A stretch of 64,000 bases of DNA, from assembly GCA_028293825.1 (NCBI GenBank), contig JAQGNY010000054.1, forward strand, positions 1-64,000. The letters are read 5' to 3'. The notes beneath the pieces were generated by a model, which worked only from the letters and a program-made list of their open reading frames with translations, had not been told where the DNA came from and made no database searches. Below are positions 27,849-36,400 of this stretch, one piece after another (the first letter of the stretch is position 1; each line of letters begins with the position of its first letter). Made by a program: the position numbers and the translations under genes. Origin of the DNA: Verrucomicrobiaceae bacterium. GTDB taxonomy: Bacteria; Pseudomonadota; Gammaproteobacteria; Pseudomonadales; CAMLJR01.

Positions 27849-28235
27849 TTAAGTTGCCGTTGATTCAGTATGCAAAACCGATTTCCAGGTGTCGCCTTGG
27901 TTTGCATAAACAGTGGACGTATAAATAGAACAGGATATGTCGGTGTCACCGAGACGCCCTTTCACCACCATAATATAAGTCAGTATCGCAACATCCTTCA
28001 CCGGAAAATTAATTCTTTCGTCGGTGACATCAATTTTTTCCAAATCCAGTTTATGCATGCCGGTGATTTCATCGGCCGCCGTTTTTATGCCGTCGTTGGC
28101 GACACCGATATAATCCGCCGCAAAATATTTCGAAAAATCGCGATCATCCTTTCGTTTAAAAGCGGCGACGGTTGCGCGTTCCATATCGAATAGTTGCTTG
28201 CTTAGCGGATCGGAATTTAGCGTCGTCGAATTCAT
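27849..28235 (-). CDS. NTF2-like/SnoaL-type protein (DUF4440-like)
   Basis: This 128-residue protein has the cone-shaped NTF2-like fold pattern: an N-terminal helix pair (DMERATVAAFKRKDDRDFSK), then FAADYIGVANDGIKT, then antiparallel strands ending TWKSVLHTEST. Members bind or isomerise small hydrophobic ligands or act as DUF4440 proteins. The start at 28235 was chosen for its ggagaaatcat ribosome-binding site; the frame is open further upstream without support. It is the first gene of a two-gene operon with the EthD-like gene. Confidence 0.75.
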   Translation of the reverse strand: MNSTTLNSDPLSKQLFDMERATVAAFKRKDDRDFSKYFAADYIGVANDGIKTAADEITGMHKLDLEKIDVTDERINFPVKDVAILTYIMVVKGRLGDTDISCSIYTSTVYANQGDTWKSVLHTESTAT

Positions 28236-28499
28236 ATGATTTCTCCAGCGTTTTATCCAGAAGTTAGGGACAAGATAAAAAGGGAAGGAATTTCTATGGC
28301 GGAATAAATTCGGGATTTGATGTTGTTCTGACGCGAGCAGTGCAGCAAAGGTTCCTGCACTCGTACTCAACCTTAACGGCATTGGAAAATTATTTTGCAT
28401 TTGTGAAAATTATTTAATGAATGTTGCGAGCGCTATTTTTTAATGACAGCCATGCCGATTTTTAGTGTGACGCGACAGCTACGATTTAATGATTGAAGC

Positions 28500-29318
28500 T
28501 CAGCCTTTCAAACTTTGCCGGTAGCGCTGCGGTGACACGCCGGTCGCGCCGCGAAATGCCTTGCTGAACGTCGCGGTATCGGCAAAGCCGCAGCGATAGG
28601 CAATTTCCTTGATCAGCAGCTTGGGCTCGGCGAGTAATTCCTTGCCGAGGTTCAGTGCTTGCCGCTTGAAAAAACCACCCATGTTTTCGCCGGTGGCGTC
28701 TTGGAACAAGCGCGCATATTGCCGTTGGCTAACACCCTGTTCCTGCGCGAGCGAGTCCAGCGAAGGTCGGAAGCGCTGCTCGCGAAAACGCGAAATGAGA
28801 CCCTGAATATAGTCATTACTGAAACGCTGACCGCGCGCACGCGCGGTAGTCTTCGGTGCGCGAAAGTGCTGCAGTAATTCCGTGCACACCGCGACGCTTA
28901 ATGAGTCGAGCAGTAGTTGGCTGCAAAAGCTTGGCTCCAACAATTCGCGCCTGATTCGCAGCAGCGCACTTTTTAGAAAATCGTTGCGCAGATCAATCGT
29001 ATCGAGCAGCTGATTTTCATTGAGCGCAAGTTCGTAACCCGTGAGCCGCGCTATATCGAACGCGCAAAACAGGGAGGTCTGCTCATTGTCGACCCAACGA
29101 CTGTAAAACTCTTCCGACGCGGGAAAATACCGCACCGGCCCCTGCGATTGCATTTTGCCGGGGGAGAATCGTTTCACGTACGCGCCTTCGGCACGGACTG
29201 AGGTAAGTTCCAAATAACTGTAGGAATGCGAGAAAGTCGCTTCGTGAAAATCGCCCCACTGGAAATTCCATATCTCCAGCAACGCACTTGGCGCAGAGTA
29301 TTTGGCCTCGAGGCTCAT
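28500..29318 (-). CDS. AraC-family transcriptional regulator
   Basis: The C-terminus has the two AraC helix-turn-helix units: SLDSLAQEQGVSQRQYARLF and IKEIAYRCGFADTATFSKAF, followed by RGATGVSPQRYR. The N-domain (YLELTSVRAEGAYVKRFSPG) should sense a ligand. The start is uncertain. The ATG at 29318 gives 272 residues, the usual size, but the frame stays open to a GTG at 29576, and the text just upstream still looks coding. It is divergent from the sulfotransferase operon and is its likely regulator. Confidence 0.8.
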   Translation of the reverse strand: MSLEAKYSAPSALLEIWNFQWGDFHEATFSHSYSYLELTSVRAEGAYVKRFSPGKMQSQGPVRYFPASEEFYSRWVDNEQTSLFCAFDIARLTGYELALNENQLLDTIDLRNDFLKSALLRIRRELLEPSFCSQLLLDSLSVAVCTELLQHFRAPKTTARARGQRFSNDYIQGLISRFREQRFRPSLDSLAQEQGVSQRQYARLFQDATGENMGGFFKRQALNLGKELLAEPKLLIKEIAYRCGFADTATFSKAFRGATGVSPQRYRQSLKG

Positions 29319-29584
29319 GGCCTGGATGTTATGGTGGGGCACTTGCGGCAGTTCGAGTTGCACGGTGGTTCTCGATGTCAGGGCCAGTTGCTTTTGGCTG
29401 TCCTTCCCAAGCGCATCCTGCGCAAAGCGATTCTGTGCGGGCGGCAACAATAACAACGAATGTCCGAATCTGACAAGACTATCGCCGTGCCTGCGGTGGT
29501 GGTGTCGCGCAGACTCTGGGCACCTGAAATTCGGCCTCACTTTCAGCGCCATTTTCGGTTCTACTTTCGGTTCCACACTAAAGG

Positions 29585-30763
29585 ATGAAAATAATTATGT
29601 CCGATATAGCTTCTGTTCCCGGCGCTGCCGAAATGCTCGAACAATTGCTGGCGCCGCTGCGTCTGCCCGCCGCCGATCTCGCCAAATTGCGCCCCGCCTT
29701 GAGCGCCGCCGTGGTCGCACTGCTCGAAGAGCGGCCGCGTCTGACCGATGCCGGCTTCGCGCGCGCACAAGGCTATTACCAGGATAATTTGCGCCGGTTG
29801 CAGGCGATTTACGACGACCGCGAACGCCATCCCGAAATCGCCGATGTCAAAATCGAGCGCCCGATTTTTATTCTCGGCATGCCGCGCTGCGGCACCAGCC
29901 TGCTGCATGCGCTGATGAGCGTCGACCCGGACAACCGCACGCCGCTCAGCTGGGAAGTTGCAGATCCGTCGCCACCTCCGGAAAAAGCGACCTTCGACAC
30001 CGACCCACGTATTGCCGTGTTCGACAAATACGTCGACGAAGCTTTTGCCGGCGAATGGGCCGGCGTGCGCAAGGCGCATCCGATTGGCTCGACCATTCCG
30101 CAGGAATGCGGCTTTATCCTCGAAACCTCGTTCGTCAGCGTGAACCCGGCGATGCTGTTCCGGGTACCGTCGCACTATCGCTGGTACCGCGAAACCACCA
30201 GCAATTTCGGCTACGAAGTACACAAGAAATGGCTGCAACATATGACCTGGCACAACCCGCGCAAACGTTGGGTGTTGAAGGTGCAGGAGCATATGTATCA
30301 CTTGCCCGAACTACTGTCGGTTTACCCCGATGCGATTCTGATCCAACCGCACCGCGATCCCGCCACCGTGCTGGCGTCGCAATCGGAATTGATGCGGGTG
30401 ATCCGCAGCGTTTCTTATAAACAGCAGGACCCAATCGAGCTGGGCCAGGAAATGCTGCACCTGTGGCACGACGGTCAGGTCAATATGATGAAGTACCGCA
30501 AGGCGCATCCGGAGCTGAAAGTGTTCGACATGCGCTACAAGGATATTTCCGCCGATCCGGTCGCCGCAGCGCGCACCATCTACGACTACGCCGGTGAAGA
30601 GTTCACGCCGGTGGCCAAACAGAATATGCGCCAATGGCTGGCCGATAATCCGTCCGACAAGCACGGCAAACACACGTATCGGATGGAAGATTTCGGTTTA
30701 ACGGAAGACGGTATTCGCGAGGTCTACAGCGATTACATCGATATGTACCGCGCTTATATTTGA
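29585..30763 (+). CDS. Sulfotransferase family protein (module A)
   Basis: This 392-residue cytosolic protein transfers sulfate from PAPS to an acceptor hydroxyl, by family. The 5'-phosphosulfate loop is FILGMPRCGTSLLHAL and the 3'-phosphate region is IQPHRDPATVLASQSEL. It is the divergent partner of the AraC gene and the first gene of a GC-rich plus-strand operon. An ATG 12 bases later (29597) is also possible, with aaagga as its binding site. A DUF1214 gene follows it, as in module B at 49172. The acceptor is unknown. Similar proteins of this size sometimes lack proven sulfotransferase activity. Confidence 0.82.
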   Translation: MKIIMSDIASVPGAAEMLEQLLAPLRLPAADLAKLRPALSAAVVALLEERPRLTDAGFARAQGYYQDNLRRLQAIYDDRERHPEIADVKIERPIFILGMPRCGTSLLHALMSVDPDNRTPLSWEVADPSPPPEKATFDTDPRIAVFDKYVDEAFAGEWAGVRKAHPIGSTIPQECGFILETSFVSVNPAMLFRVPSHYRWYRETTSNFGYEVHKKWLQHMTWHNPRKRWVLKVQEHMYHLPELLSVYPDAILIQPHRDPATVLASQSELMRVIRSVSYKQQDPIELGQEMLHLWHDGQVNMMKYRKAHPELKVFDMRYKDISADPVAAARTIYDYAGEEFTPVAKQNMRQWLADNPSDKHGKHTYRMEDFGLTEDGIREVYSDYIDMYRAYI

Positions 30764-30876
30764 CCGGTCCATTTGAATCGAACCGTAGCGCGATTTGCCG
30801 GTCCGAACTCTTCGGCTCCAAACCCTACTGACCCCGCGCCGAAGCATTGGCGCGGCGACTATTTTCGAGGTGTGCT

Positions 30877-32055
30877 GTGACGTTATCCGATCAATTGCCC
30901 GGCTGGGCGGACTATCTGGCAATCGTGGCGAAGGCGGAATCCGCGCTGGAGCGGTTGGCCGATCCCGCCGATCCGCTGCTGCTTCAACAAGCGCAAAAGC
31001 TACTGTTTGCCGTGCTCGCCACCGGCTATCAAAGCGCGTTCAGCGATCCGGACTTTCCCGACTTCGTGCCGGCGGTGAGCAGCGTGCTCAACACGGTCGG
31101 CGCCAATCCCGATTTCGTCTACGGCTACACCCGCATCGATGGCAAAGGCAGTTACCGCCTGTCCGGCCGGCGCGGCACGTCGGCGTTTATTTACATCGAT
31201 TTCGTCGCCGGCGGCCTGGGCGTGATGGATGACTTGGGGCCATCGGTCGGCATGCTGGATATCGATACGTTCACGCTTACCAACGGCCAGTTCGACATTC
31301 TGCTCAGCGCCGAGCGTCCAGCCGATTACAGCGGCGACTGGTTCGCGGTTGATCCCCGCGCCACTTCGGCCGCCATCAGACGCGCATCGTATAACTGGGG
31401 CGAGGAAGACGACGGCGCAATCGCCATCGTGCGACTCGATGGCCCAACGTTGCCGACGCCGAAAGACGCGGCCGCTATCGCGCACCACCTGCAGCGTCTG
31501 GCCGGATTCGTCGAGCGCTACGCGAACTTCGCGCTCGGCTACAGCCAACGCCATCGCGCACAGGATTATGTGAACAAGTTGGAGCACGACGACTGGGCCG
31601 GACGCGGTGGCGTCGCCGGCCAGCATTACTACCAGGGTATTTTCCGGCTGAAAGCGGGCGAGGCGATGATCATCGACACCGCGCTGCCCGAGCAGGTTCT
31701 GTACTGGAATATCCAGGTCAACGACGCGCTGTGGAACACCGTCGACTGGATCAATCGCCAGAGCAGCTTGAACGCGAAGCAGGCGGCGCTCGACAGCGAC
31801 GGACGTTTCCGTGCGGTGATCGCACCGAGCGACCCCGGTGTGCCGAATTGGATCGATACCGGCGGCCTGCTGGAAGGATCGCTGATGCTACGCTGGACCG
31901 GCGCCAGCTCAGGGCCGGTGCCGGCGGTGTCGATTGTGCCGATTGCCGAGATTCGCACGCATCTGCCCGCCGATACGCCGAAGGTCTCGACCGAACAGCG
32001 CCGCGTGGCCCTGCAGCAACGCCGCCGCGGCGCGCAACTGCGGCGGCGCTGGTAA
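30877..32055 (+). CDS. DUF1214-domain protein (module A)
   Basis: This 392-residue protein has an N-domain, then phrases typical of DUF1214: ANPDFVYGYTRIDGKGSYRL, DTFTLTNGQFDILLSAERP, LKAGEAMIIDTALPEQVLYW and LLEGSLMLRWTG. The function of DUF1214 is unknown. The GTG start at 30877 is preceded by gaggtgtgct; upstream codons are open but lack support. It follows the sulfotransferase by 113 bases. The distant paralogue at 48050 is also placed after a sulfotransferase. The C-terminus is very basic (QQRRRGAQLRRRW), which the paralogue lacks. No signal peptide was seen, so it is probably cytoplasmic. Confidence 0.75.
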   Translation: MTLSDQLPGWADYLAIVAKAESALERLADPADPLLLQQAQKLLFAVLATGYQSAFSDPDFPDFVPAVSSVLNTVGANPDFVYGYTRIDGKGSYRLSGRRGTSAFIYIDFVAGGLGVMDDLGPSVGMLDIDTFTLTNGQFDILLSAERPADYSGDWFAVDPRATSAAIRRASYNWGEEDDGAIAIVRLDGPTLPTPKDAAAIAHHLQRLAGFVERYANFALGYSQRHRAQDYVNKLEHDDWAGRGGVAGQHYYQGIFRLKAGEAMIIDTALPEQVLYWNIQVNDALWNTVDWINRQSSLNAKQAALDSDGRFRAVIAPSDPGVPNWIDTGGLLEGSLMLRWTGASSGPVPAVSIVPIAEIRTHLPADTPKVSTEQRRVALQQRRRGAQLRRRW

Positions 32056-32106
32056 CTGCTCGGCGCGCAGCGCTATCGAAAATCGCAAACGGACATCGGT
32101 ATAACA

Positions 32107-33279
32107 ATGCAAACAACGTTCACGTCGCCGCACCTCACTCCCTACCAATTAACGGTGCCGGACGGCGTGCTCGACGACCTCAACCGGCGCCTGGACGCCA
32201 CGCGGTGGCCAGCCTCCGCGCCGGGAGAACCCTGGCGCTGGGGCACCGACGTCGCGTTTATGCAGCGATTGGTCGAACACTGGCGCCACGCCTTCGACTG
32301 GCGCGCGTGGGAGACATGCTTAAATGCCTATCCGCAATTTATCGCGCAGGTCGATGACCTCGATATCCACGTTCTGGTCGAGCAAGGCTCCGGCGACAAC
32401 CCACTGCCATTGGTGCTAACCCACGGCTGGCCGGGGTCTGTGTTCGAGTTGCTGGCACTGATCGAGCCGCTCGCCCATCCCGAACGTTTCGGCGGCGCGG
32501 TCGAAGATGCATTCACTGTCGTCGTGCCGAGCCTGCCCGGTTTCGGTCTTTCGCCCACGCCGTCAGCCGTACTGACCCCGCGAGTGCTGGCGCAAACCTG
32601 GCACACGCTGATGCGCGACGTGCTCGGCTTTGATCGCTACGTCGCGCATGGCGGCGATACCGGCGCTACCGTTGCATCGTGGATGGGCCTTGAAGCGAAT
32701 TCACATTTCCCCGCCATTCATCTGAATACGGCGGTGCTGTTTGCGGACTGGACGTTGGCGGACACTTCGGCTGCGGAAGAGGAACTGGCCTATCTGCAGC
32801 AACAACAACAACGCATGGCTGGCGAAGACGCGTATCAGGCGATTCACGCCGAGAAGCCGGCGACGCTGAGCTTTTCGTTGGCCGACTCGCCGGTCGGGCT
32901 CGCCGCCTGGATCGTTGAGAAGTTTCATGGCTGGACCAGTCCCGGCGCGCCGACGCTCTCCGCCATCGATGCCGACCATTTGCTGCTGAACATCATGCCG
33001 TACTGGCTGGGACTGGCTCATCCGGTGCACTGGCTTTACCAAGGGCTACGCGATATGAGCGGCTATCGCTTACCCGCTGGGCAAAAAATCGCGACGCCCG
33101 CCGGCTTCCTGCTGTTTCCAAACGACATCGTGGTCGCACCGCCGCGCCAATGGCTGGATCGGGCTTACACCGTCGCCTCCCTAAAAGTCGCTGCCGCAGG
33201 CGGTCATTTCCCGGGCGTGGAAAATCCCGATTTATTAACGCAGGACATCCGCGATTTCTTCCGGCCTTATCGCCACTGA
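32107..33279 (+). CDS. Epoxide hydrolase (EHN-type alpha/beta hydrolase)
   Basis: This 390-residue protein has the EHN N-domain typical of microsomal-type epoxide hydrolases, followed by an alpha/beta hydrolase fold. The oxyanion motif is HGWPGS (H106), the nucleophile Asp is D184 in HGGDTGATV, and the base His is H367 in GGHFPG. The family adds water to an epoxide to give a diol. It lies between the DUF1214 and SDR genes of the plus-strand operon. An epoxide could come from P450 or other oxidation of the imported compound. Confidence 0.87.
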   Translation: MQTTFTSPHLTPYQLTVPDGVLDDLNRRLDATRWPASAPGEPWRWGTDVAFMQRLVEHWRHAFDWRAWETCLNAYPQFIAQVDDLDIHVLVEQGSGDNPLPLVLTHGWPGSVFELLALIEPLAHPERFGGAVEDAFTVVVPSLPGFGLSPTPSAVLTPRVLAQTWHTLMRDVLGFDRYVAHGGDTGATVASWMGLEANSHFPAIHLNTAVLFADWTLADTSAAEEELAYLQQQQQRMAGEDAYQAIHAEKPATLSFSLADSPVGLAAWIVEKFHGWTSPGAPTLSAIDADHLLLNIMPYWLGLAHPVHWLYQGLRDMSGYRLPAGQKIATPAGFLLFPNDIVVAPPRQWLDRAYTVASLKVAAAGGHFPGVENPDLLTQDIRDFFRPYRH

Positions 33280-33324
33280 CCCGAAAACCGAGCCTTCAAA
33301 ATAAGCGGCGTAGGAGAAAACAGC

Positions 33325-34071
33325 ATGGGTGAATTTGCGGGTAAGGTGGTCATTATCACAGGCGCCGGCTCGGGTTTGGGCCGCGCCGCCAGCATCGGCT
33401 TTGCCCGCGAAGGCGCCACGCTGTGTCTGGCCGGGCGTACCGAGTCGAAATTGATCGAGACGTCGCGGCAAATTGGCGGCGACAAAGCCATCCACGTCGC
33501 GACTGACCTTGGTAATCCAGCGGCATGCGCGGCGGTAATCGAGGCAACGATTAAAGCCTTCGGCCGTATCGATGTCCTCTGCAACGTGGCGGCCGATGTT
33601 TTTTTCCAGCGCTACAGCGACGTAACGCCTGAGTCGTGGAATCAATTGGTTGCATCCAACCTGACCGCGCCCTTCTTCATGATGCAGGCGGCGATGCCGC
33701 ATTTACTCGAAAGCCACGGCAACATCGTCAACGTCGCCTCGACCGGCGGCACTATGGGGCAGGCTTATCTTGCGCCGTACACGGCAACCAAGTTCGGGTT
33801 GTTGGGATTAACCCGTTCGCTGGCGATGGAGATGATGAAAAATCCGGTGCGGATCAACGCGCTGTCGCCGGGCCCCATGCAAACCGAAATGATCGCCGGC
33901 ACGTCCTTCCCCGATTATGCAGATCCCCAGCTGGTGAGCCATTACGTCGGCATGCGCCCGGTTCCACCGCCCGAAGACCTGGTCGAAACCCTGCTCTTTC
34001 TCGCCTCTGATCGCGCAAAAGCAGTACACGGTGCGAACTGGGCGGCCGATGGTGGAATCACCAGCGGCTGA
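33325..34071 (+). CDS. Short-chain dehydrogenase/reductase (module A)
   Basis: This 248-residue SDR has the cofactor motif ITGAGSGLGRAAS, the catalytic Ser in NVASTGG, and YTATK (Y-x-x-x-K). An Arg and Thr after strand 2 (AGRTESK) favour NADP. It should oxidise or reduce an alcohol/ketone. It is the last gene of the sulfotransferase operon, and the diol made by the epoxide hydrolase is a possible substrate (inference). A ggagaaaacagc ribosome-binding site precedes the ATG. Confidence 0.9.
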   Translation: MGEFAGKVVIITGAGSGLGRAASIGFAREGATLCLAGRTESKLIETSRQIGGDKAIHVATDLGNPAACAAVIEATIKAFGRIDVLCNVAADVFFQRYSDVTPESWNQLVASNLTAPFFMMQAAMPHLLESHGNIVNVASTGGTMGQAYLAPYTATKFGLLGLTRSLAMEMMKNPVRINALSPGPMQTEMIAGTSFPDYADPQLVSHYVGMRPVPPPEDLVETLLFLASDRAKAVHGANWAADGGITSG

Positions 34072-34170
34072 GGGCGGCTGAAGCACCCAACCTCACTAAC
34101 TCGCATCTCGCTGACTTTTTCGACAGGTTACTGTCCGGGAAATCTTCCCATCTCGATTGGCTGCCAGCAA

Positions 34171-35166
34171 TCAGGTGAACAGCTTGCCGTTGAGCACAAT
34201 CCGCACGGTCCGCACCGTCAGGATTGCCAACGCCAAAGTCAGTGCCCCCAATAGACTTATCGCGACGATCCATAACGGCCCGCTGGCCCGGAACTCGGCG
34301 TACCTCAATGCCGCGTTAACCAGCGCCGCCATCGGAAAGCTGATCGCCCACCAAGCCGGAGAAAACGGCACACTTCTGCGGAAGACTTTCGGCGCAAGCA
34401 CCGCGAATAAAAACAGCCCGAAATAGAACAGCACGCCAGCGAAGCGATCGATACCGCCAACGATATTGCTGTAGGCGAGGAAGCCGACCGCGAACGGCGC
34501 CACCAGAATCATCAGCGAGGGCGTCATGGCCGGCGCCAGCGCATCACGATGCACCAGCCGGCTGACGATCAACGCCATTAGCAGCAGCGCGAGCACGGCA
34601 CCTACTGCACCAGCAAACAGGTTGATTTCCGCAGCCCACGCCATCGGCATATGGCCGCCGGTGACGGGGATATCGAGCGTCGCCACCCCCGGAATAATCA
34701 TCGCAGGCACCGCGTGCGCCGCATCGACCTTGCCGTTTAGCAGGCGCGAGACGGCGAAGAAGCTCAGCGCGAAGGTCGCCAGCACACCCACGGTCCAGAT
34801 GGTATTGGCGGCCGACGCGCTGTAAGGCCCGACGATAGCCGAAAGCAGCAGAACCGAGATCGCGATGGTGCCGAAGAAGTTTCCCAATACGGGGTGATTA
34901 AACTCCGCAAGCGCGGCCGCCGGGTGCCTGACGATCTTGGTCAGGTAGCCCAATGCGATGAGCGCGAAGACGCCCACGGCAAAGGCGCCGATGGCTTCGC
35001 CGATAAAGACCGGAACGTTCAGGCTGGTGTGCGCGAGACGCCAGGCCAGAGAAAGCCCCGCCAGGCCCATGACCGAGCCAAACAGATTGACCGGCAAATT
35101 GCGGATAGAAGCCTCCCCGTGCCGATAGAAAGCGGCTGAGGCCGGACTGATGGGCTGGTTTTGCAT
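34171..35166 (-). CDS. SLAC1/TehA-type anion channel or exporter
   Basis: This 331-residue membrane protein has about ten hydrophobic helices. The phrases FGSVMGLAGLSLAWR, EFNHPVLGNFFGTIAIS and AWWAISFPMAALVNAA are typical of the TDT/SLAC1 family (tellurite resistance TehA, C4-dicarboxylate export). The ATG at 35166 is preferred because aagagggt precedes it. It is divergent from a GlxA-type regulator, which may control it. Which ion it carries is unknown. Confidence 0.85.
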   Translation of the reverse strand: MQNQPISPASAAFYRHGEASIRNLPVNLFGSVMGLAGLSLAWRLAHTSLNVPVFIGEAIGAFAVGVFALIALGYLTKIVRHPAAALAEFNHPVLGNFFGTIAISVLLLSAIVGPYSASAANTIWTVGVLATFALSFFAVSRLLNGKVDAAHAVPAMIIPGVATLDIPVTGGHMPMAWAAEINLFAGAVGAVLALLLMALIVSRLVHRDALAPAMTPSLMILVAPFAVGFLAYSNIVGGIDRFAGVLFYFGLFLFAVLAPKVFRRSVPFSPAWWAISFPMAALVNAALRYAEFRASGPLWIVAISLLGALTLALAILTVRTVRIVLNGKLFT

Positions 35167-35276
35167 TTGCGGACCCTCTTGGCTGATTTTGCATGTGCAG
35201 CTATTTTCAGCCAAACTGCGGCCAGTGTCTTAGCCAAGGCAAGACGTTTTCCGCCAATCATTGAGCATTGTCAGCC

Positions 35277-36230
35277 ATGCGCGTCGCCATACTCGCCTTT
35301 CCTCGCTTCCAATTGCTTGACGTCGCCGGCCCAGCCGATGTTTTCGCCGAGGCTTCGCGCCAACTCGGCGACTTCAGCGCCTATCAAGTGGAAATAATCA
35401 GTGCCGAAGAAGGCATGCTTACGAGCAGCGCCGGGTTGCGTCTGGCCGTCGATGCCACTGTGGCGACGCATCGGGCCGTCATCGATACACTGCTCGTCGC
35501 GGGCAGCCCCAACATCGACGACATGGCGAGCGACCCGGCGTTGCAAGACTGGCTGCGGCGGCAGGCTCGCACGGTGCGGCGCTACGGCTCGGTATGCACC
35601 GGCGCTTTCGTGTTGGCGGCCACTGGCCTACTCGATGGCAAGCGGGTGGCGACACATTGGAATGCCGCCGCCCGCCTCGCTGCGGATTACCCCAACGCAT
35701 GTGTCGAAGCGGACGCCATCTACGTGAAGGACGGCAAACTTTTTACCTCGGCCGGAGTAACCGCCGGCATGGATCTCGCGCTCGCGATGGTTGAAGAAGA
35801 TCACGGTCGCGAACTCGCTTTGCGGGTCGCACGCGAGTTGGTGATGTTTCTCAAGCGCCCCGGAGGCCAGAGCCAATTCAGCGCACATCTGGCCGCGCAG
35901 ACATCCGAGAAATCCAGCATTCGCGAGCTGCAAGACTATGTTCTGGCGAACTTGAAAGACGACCTGTCCGTGCCCGTTTTAGCTTCGCGCGCGGCCATGA
36001 GCGAACGGAGCTTCGCGCGGATCTTTCGCAGCGAAACCGGAACGACGCCGGCGGAGTTTGTCGAAAATGCGCGAATCGACGCTGCGCGACGCTTGGCCGA
36101 AGAATCGGACCTGCCAGCAAAGCGATTAGCCGACGCGGTGGGCTACGCGAATGTGGATGGATTCCGACGGGCGTTTAATCGTCGGTTGGGAGTGAGCCTG
36201 ACGGAATATCGACGACGCTTCGCGCGGTAA
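35277..36230 (+). CDS. GlxA-type transcriptional regulator (DJ-1/PfpI domain + AraC)
   Basis: This 317-residue regulator has an N-terminal DJ-1/PfpI-like domain (VAILAFPRFQLLDVAGPADVF, then SVCTGAFVLAATGLLDG with the nucleophile-elbow Cys) and a C-terminal AraC unit (VPVLASRAAMSERSFARIF, LADAVGYANVDGFRRAF). It binds DNA and senses an unknown signal. The ATG at 35277 is preferred to a TTG three codons earlier. It is divergent from the SLAC1-like gene, which suggests it controls that gene. Confidence 0.88.
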   Translation: MRVAILAFPRFQLLDVAGPADVFAEASRQLGDFSAYQVEIISAEEGMLTSSAGLRLAVDATVATHRAVIDTLLVAGSPNIDDMASDPALQDWLRRQARTVRRYGSVCTGAFVLAATGLLDGKRVATHWNAAARLAADYPNACVEADAIYVKDGKLFTSAGVTAGMDLALAMVEEDHGRELALRVARELVMFLKRPGGQSQFSAHLAAQTSEKSSIRELQDYVLANLKDDLSVPVLASRAAMSERSFARIFRSETGTTPAEFVENARIDAARRLAEESDLPAKRLADAVGYANVDGFRRAFNRRLGVSLTEYRRRFAR

Positions 36231-36400
36231 CGATATTGGGTTACGGGTTTCTCTCTCAAACTTTCTCGAACTTTTCTTGCGCTGCGCGACTAATTTTCTT
36301 AAACCCCAAATCCCAATTTTTCTACCACTGCCGATTTCGATCTCAATTTTGAAATTGATAAAAATGCGAATATCTAATTGCTCTTAATCCACATCGATTT

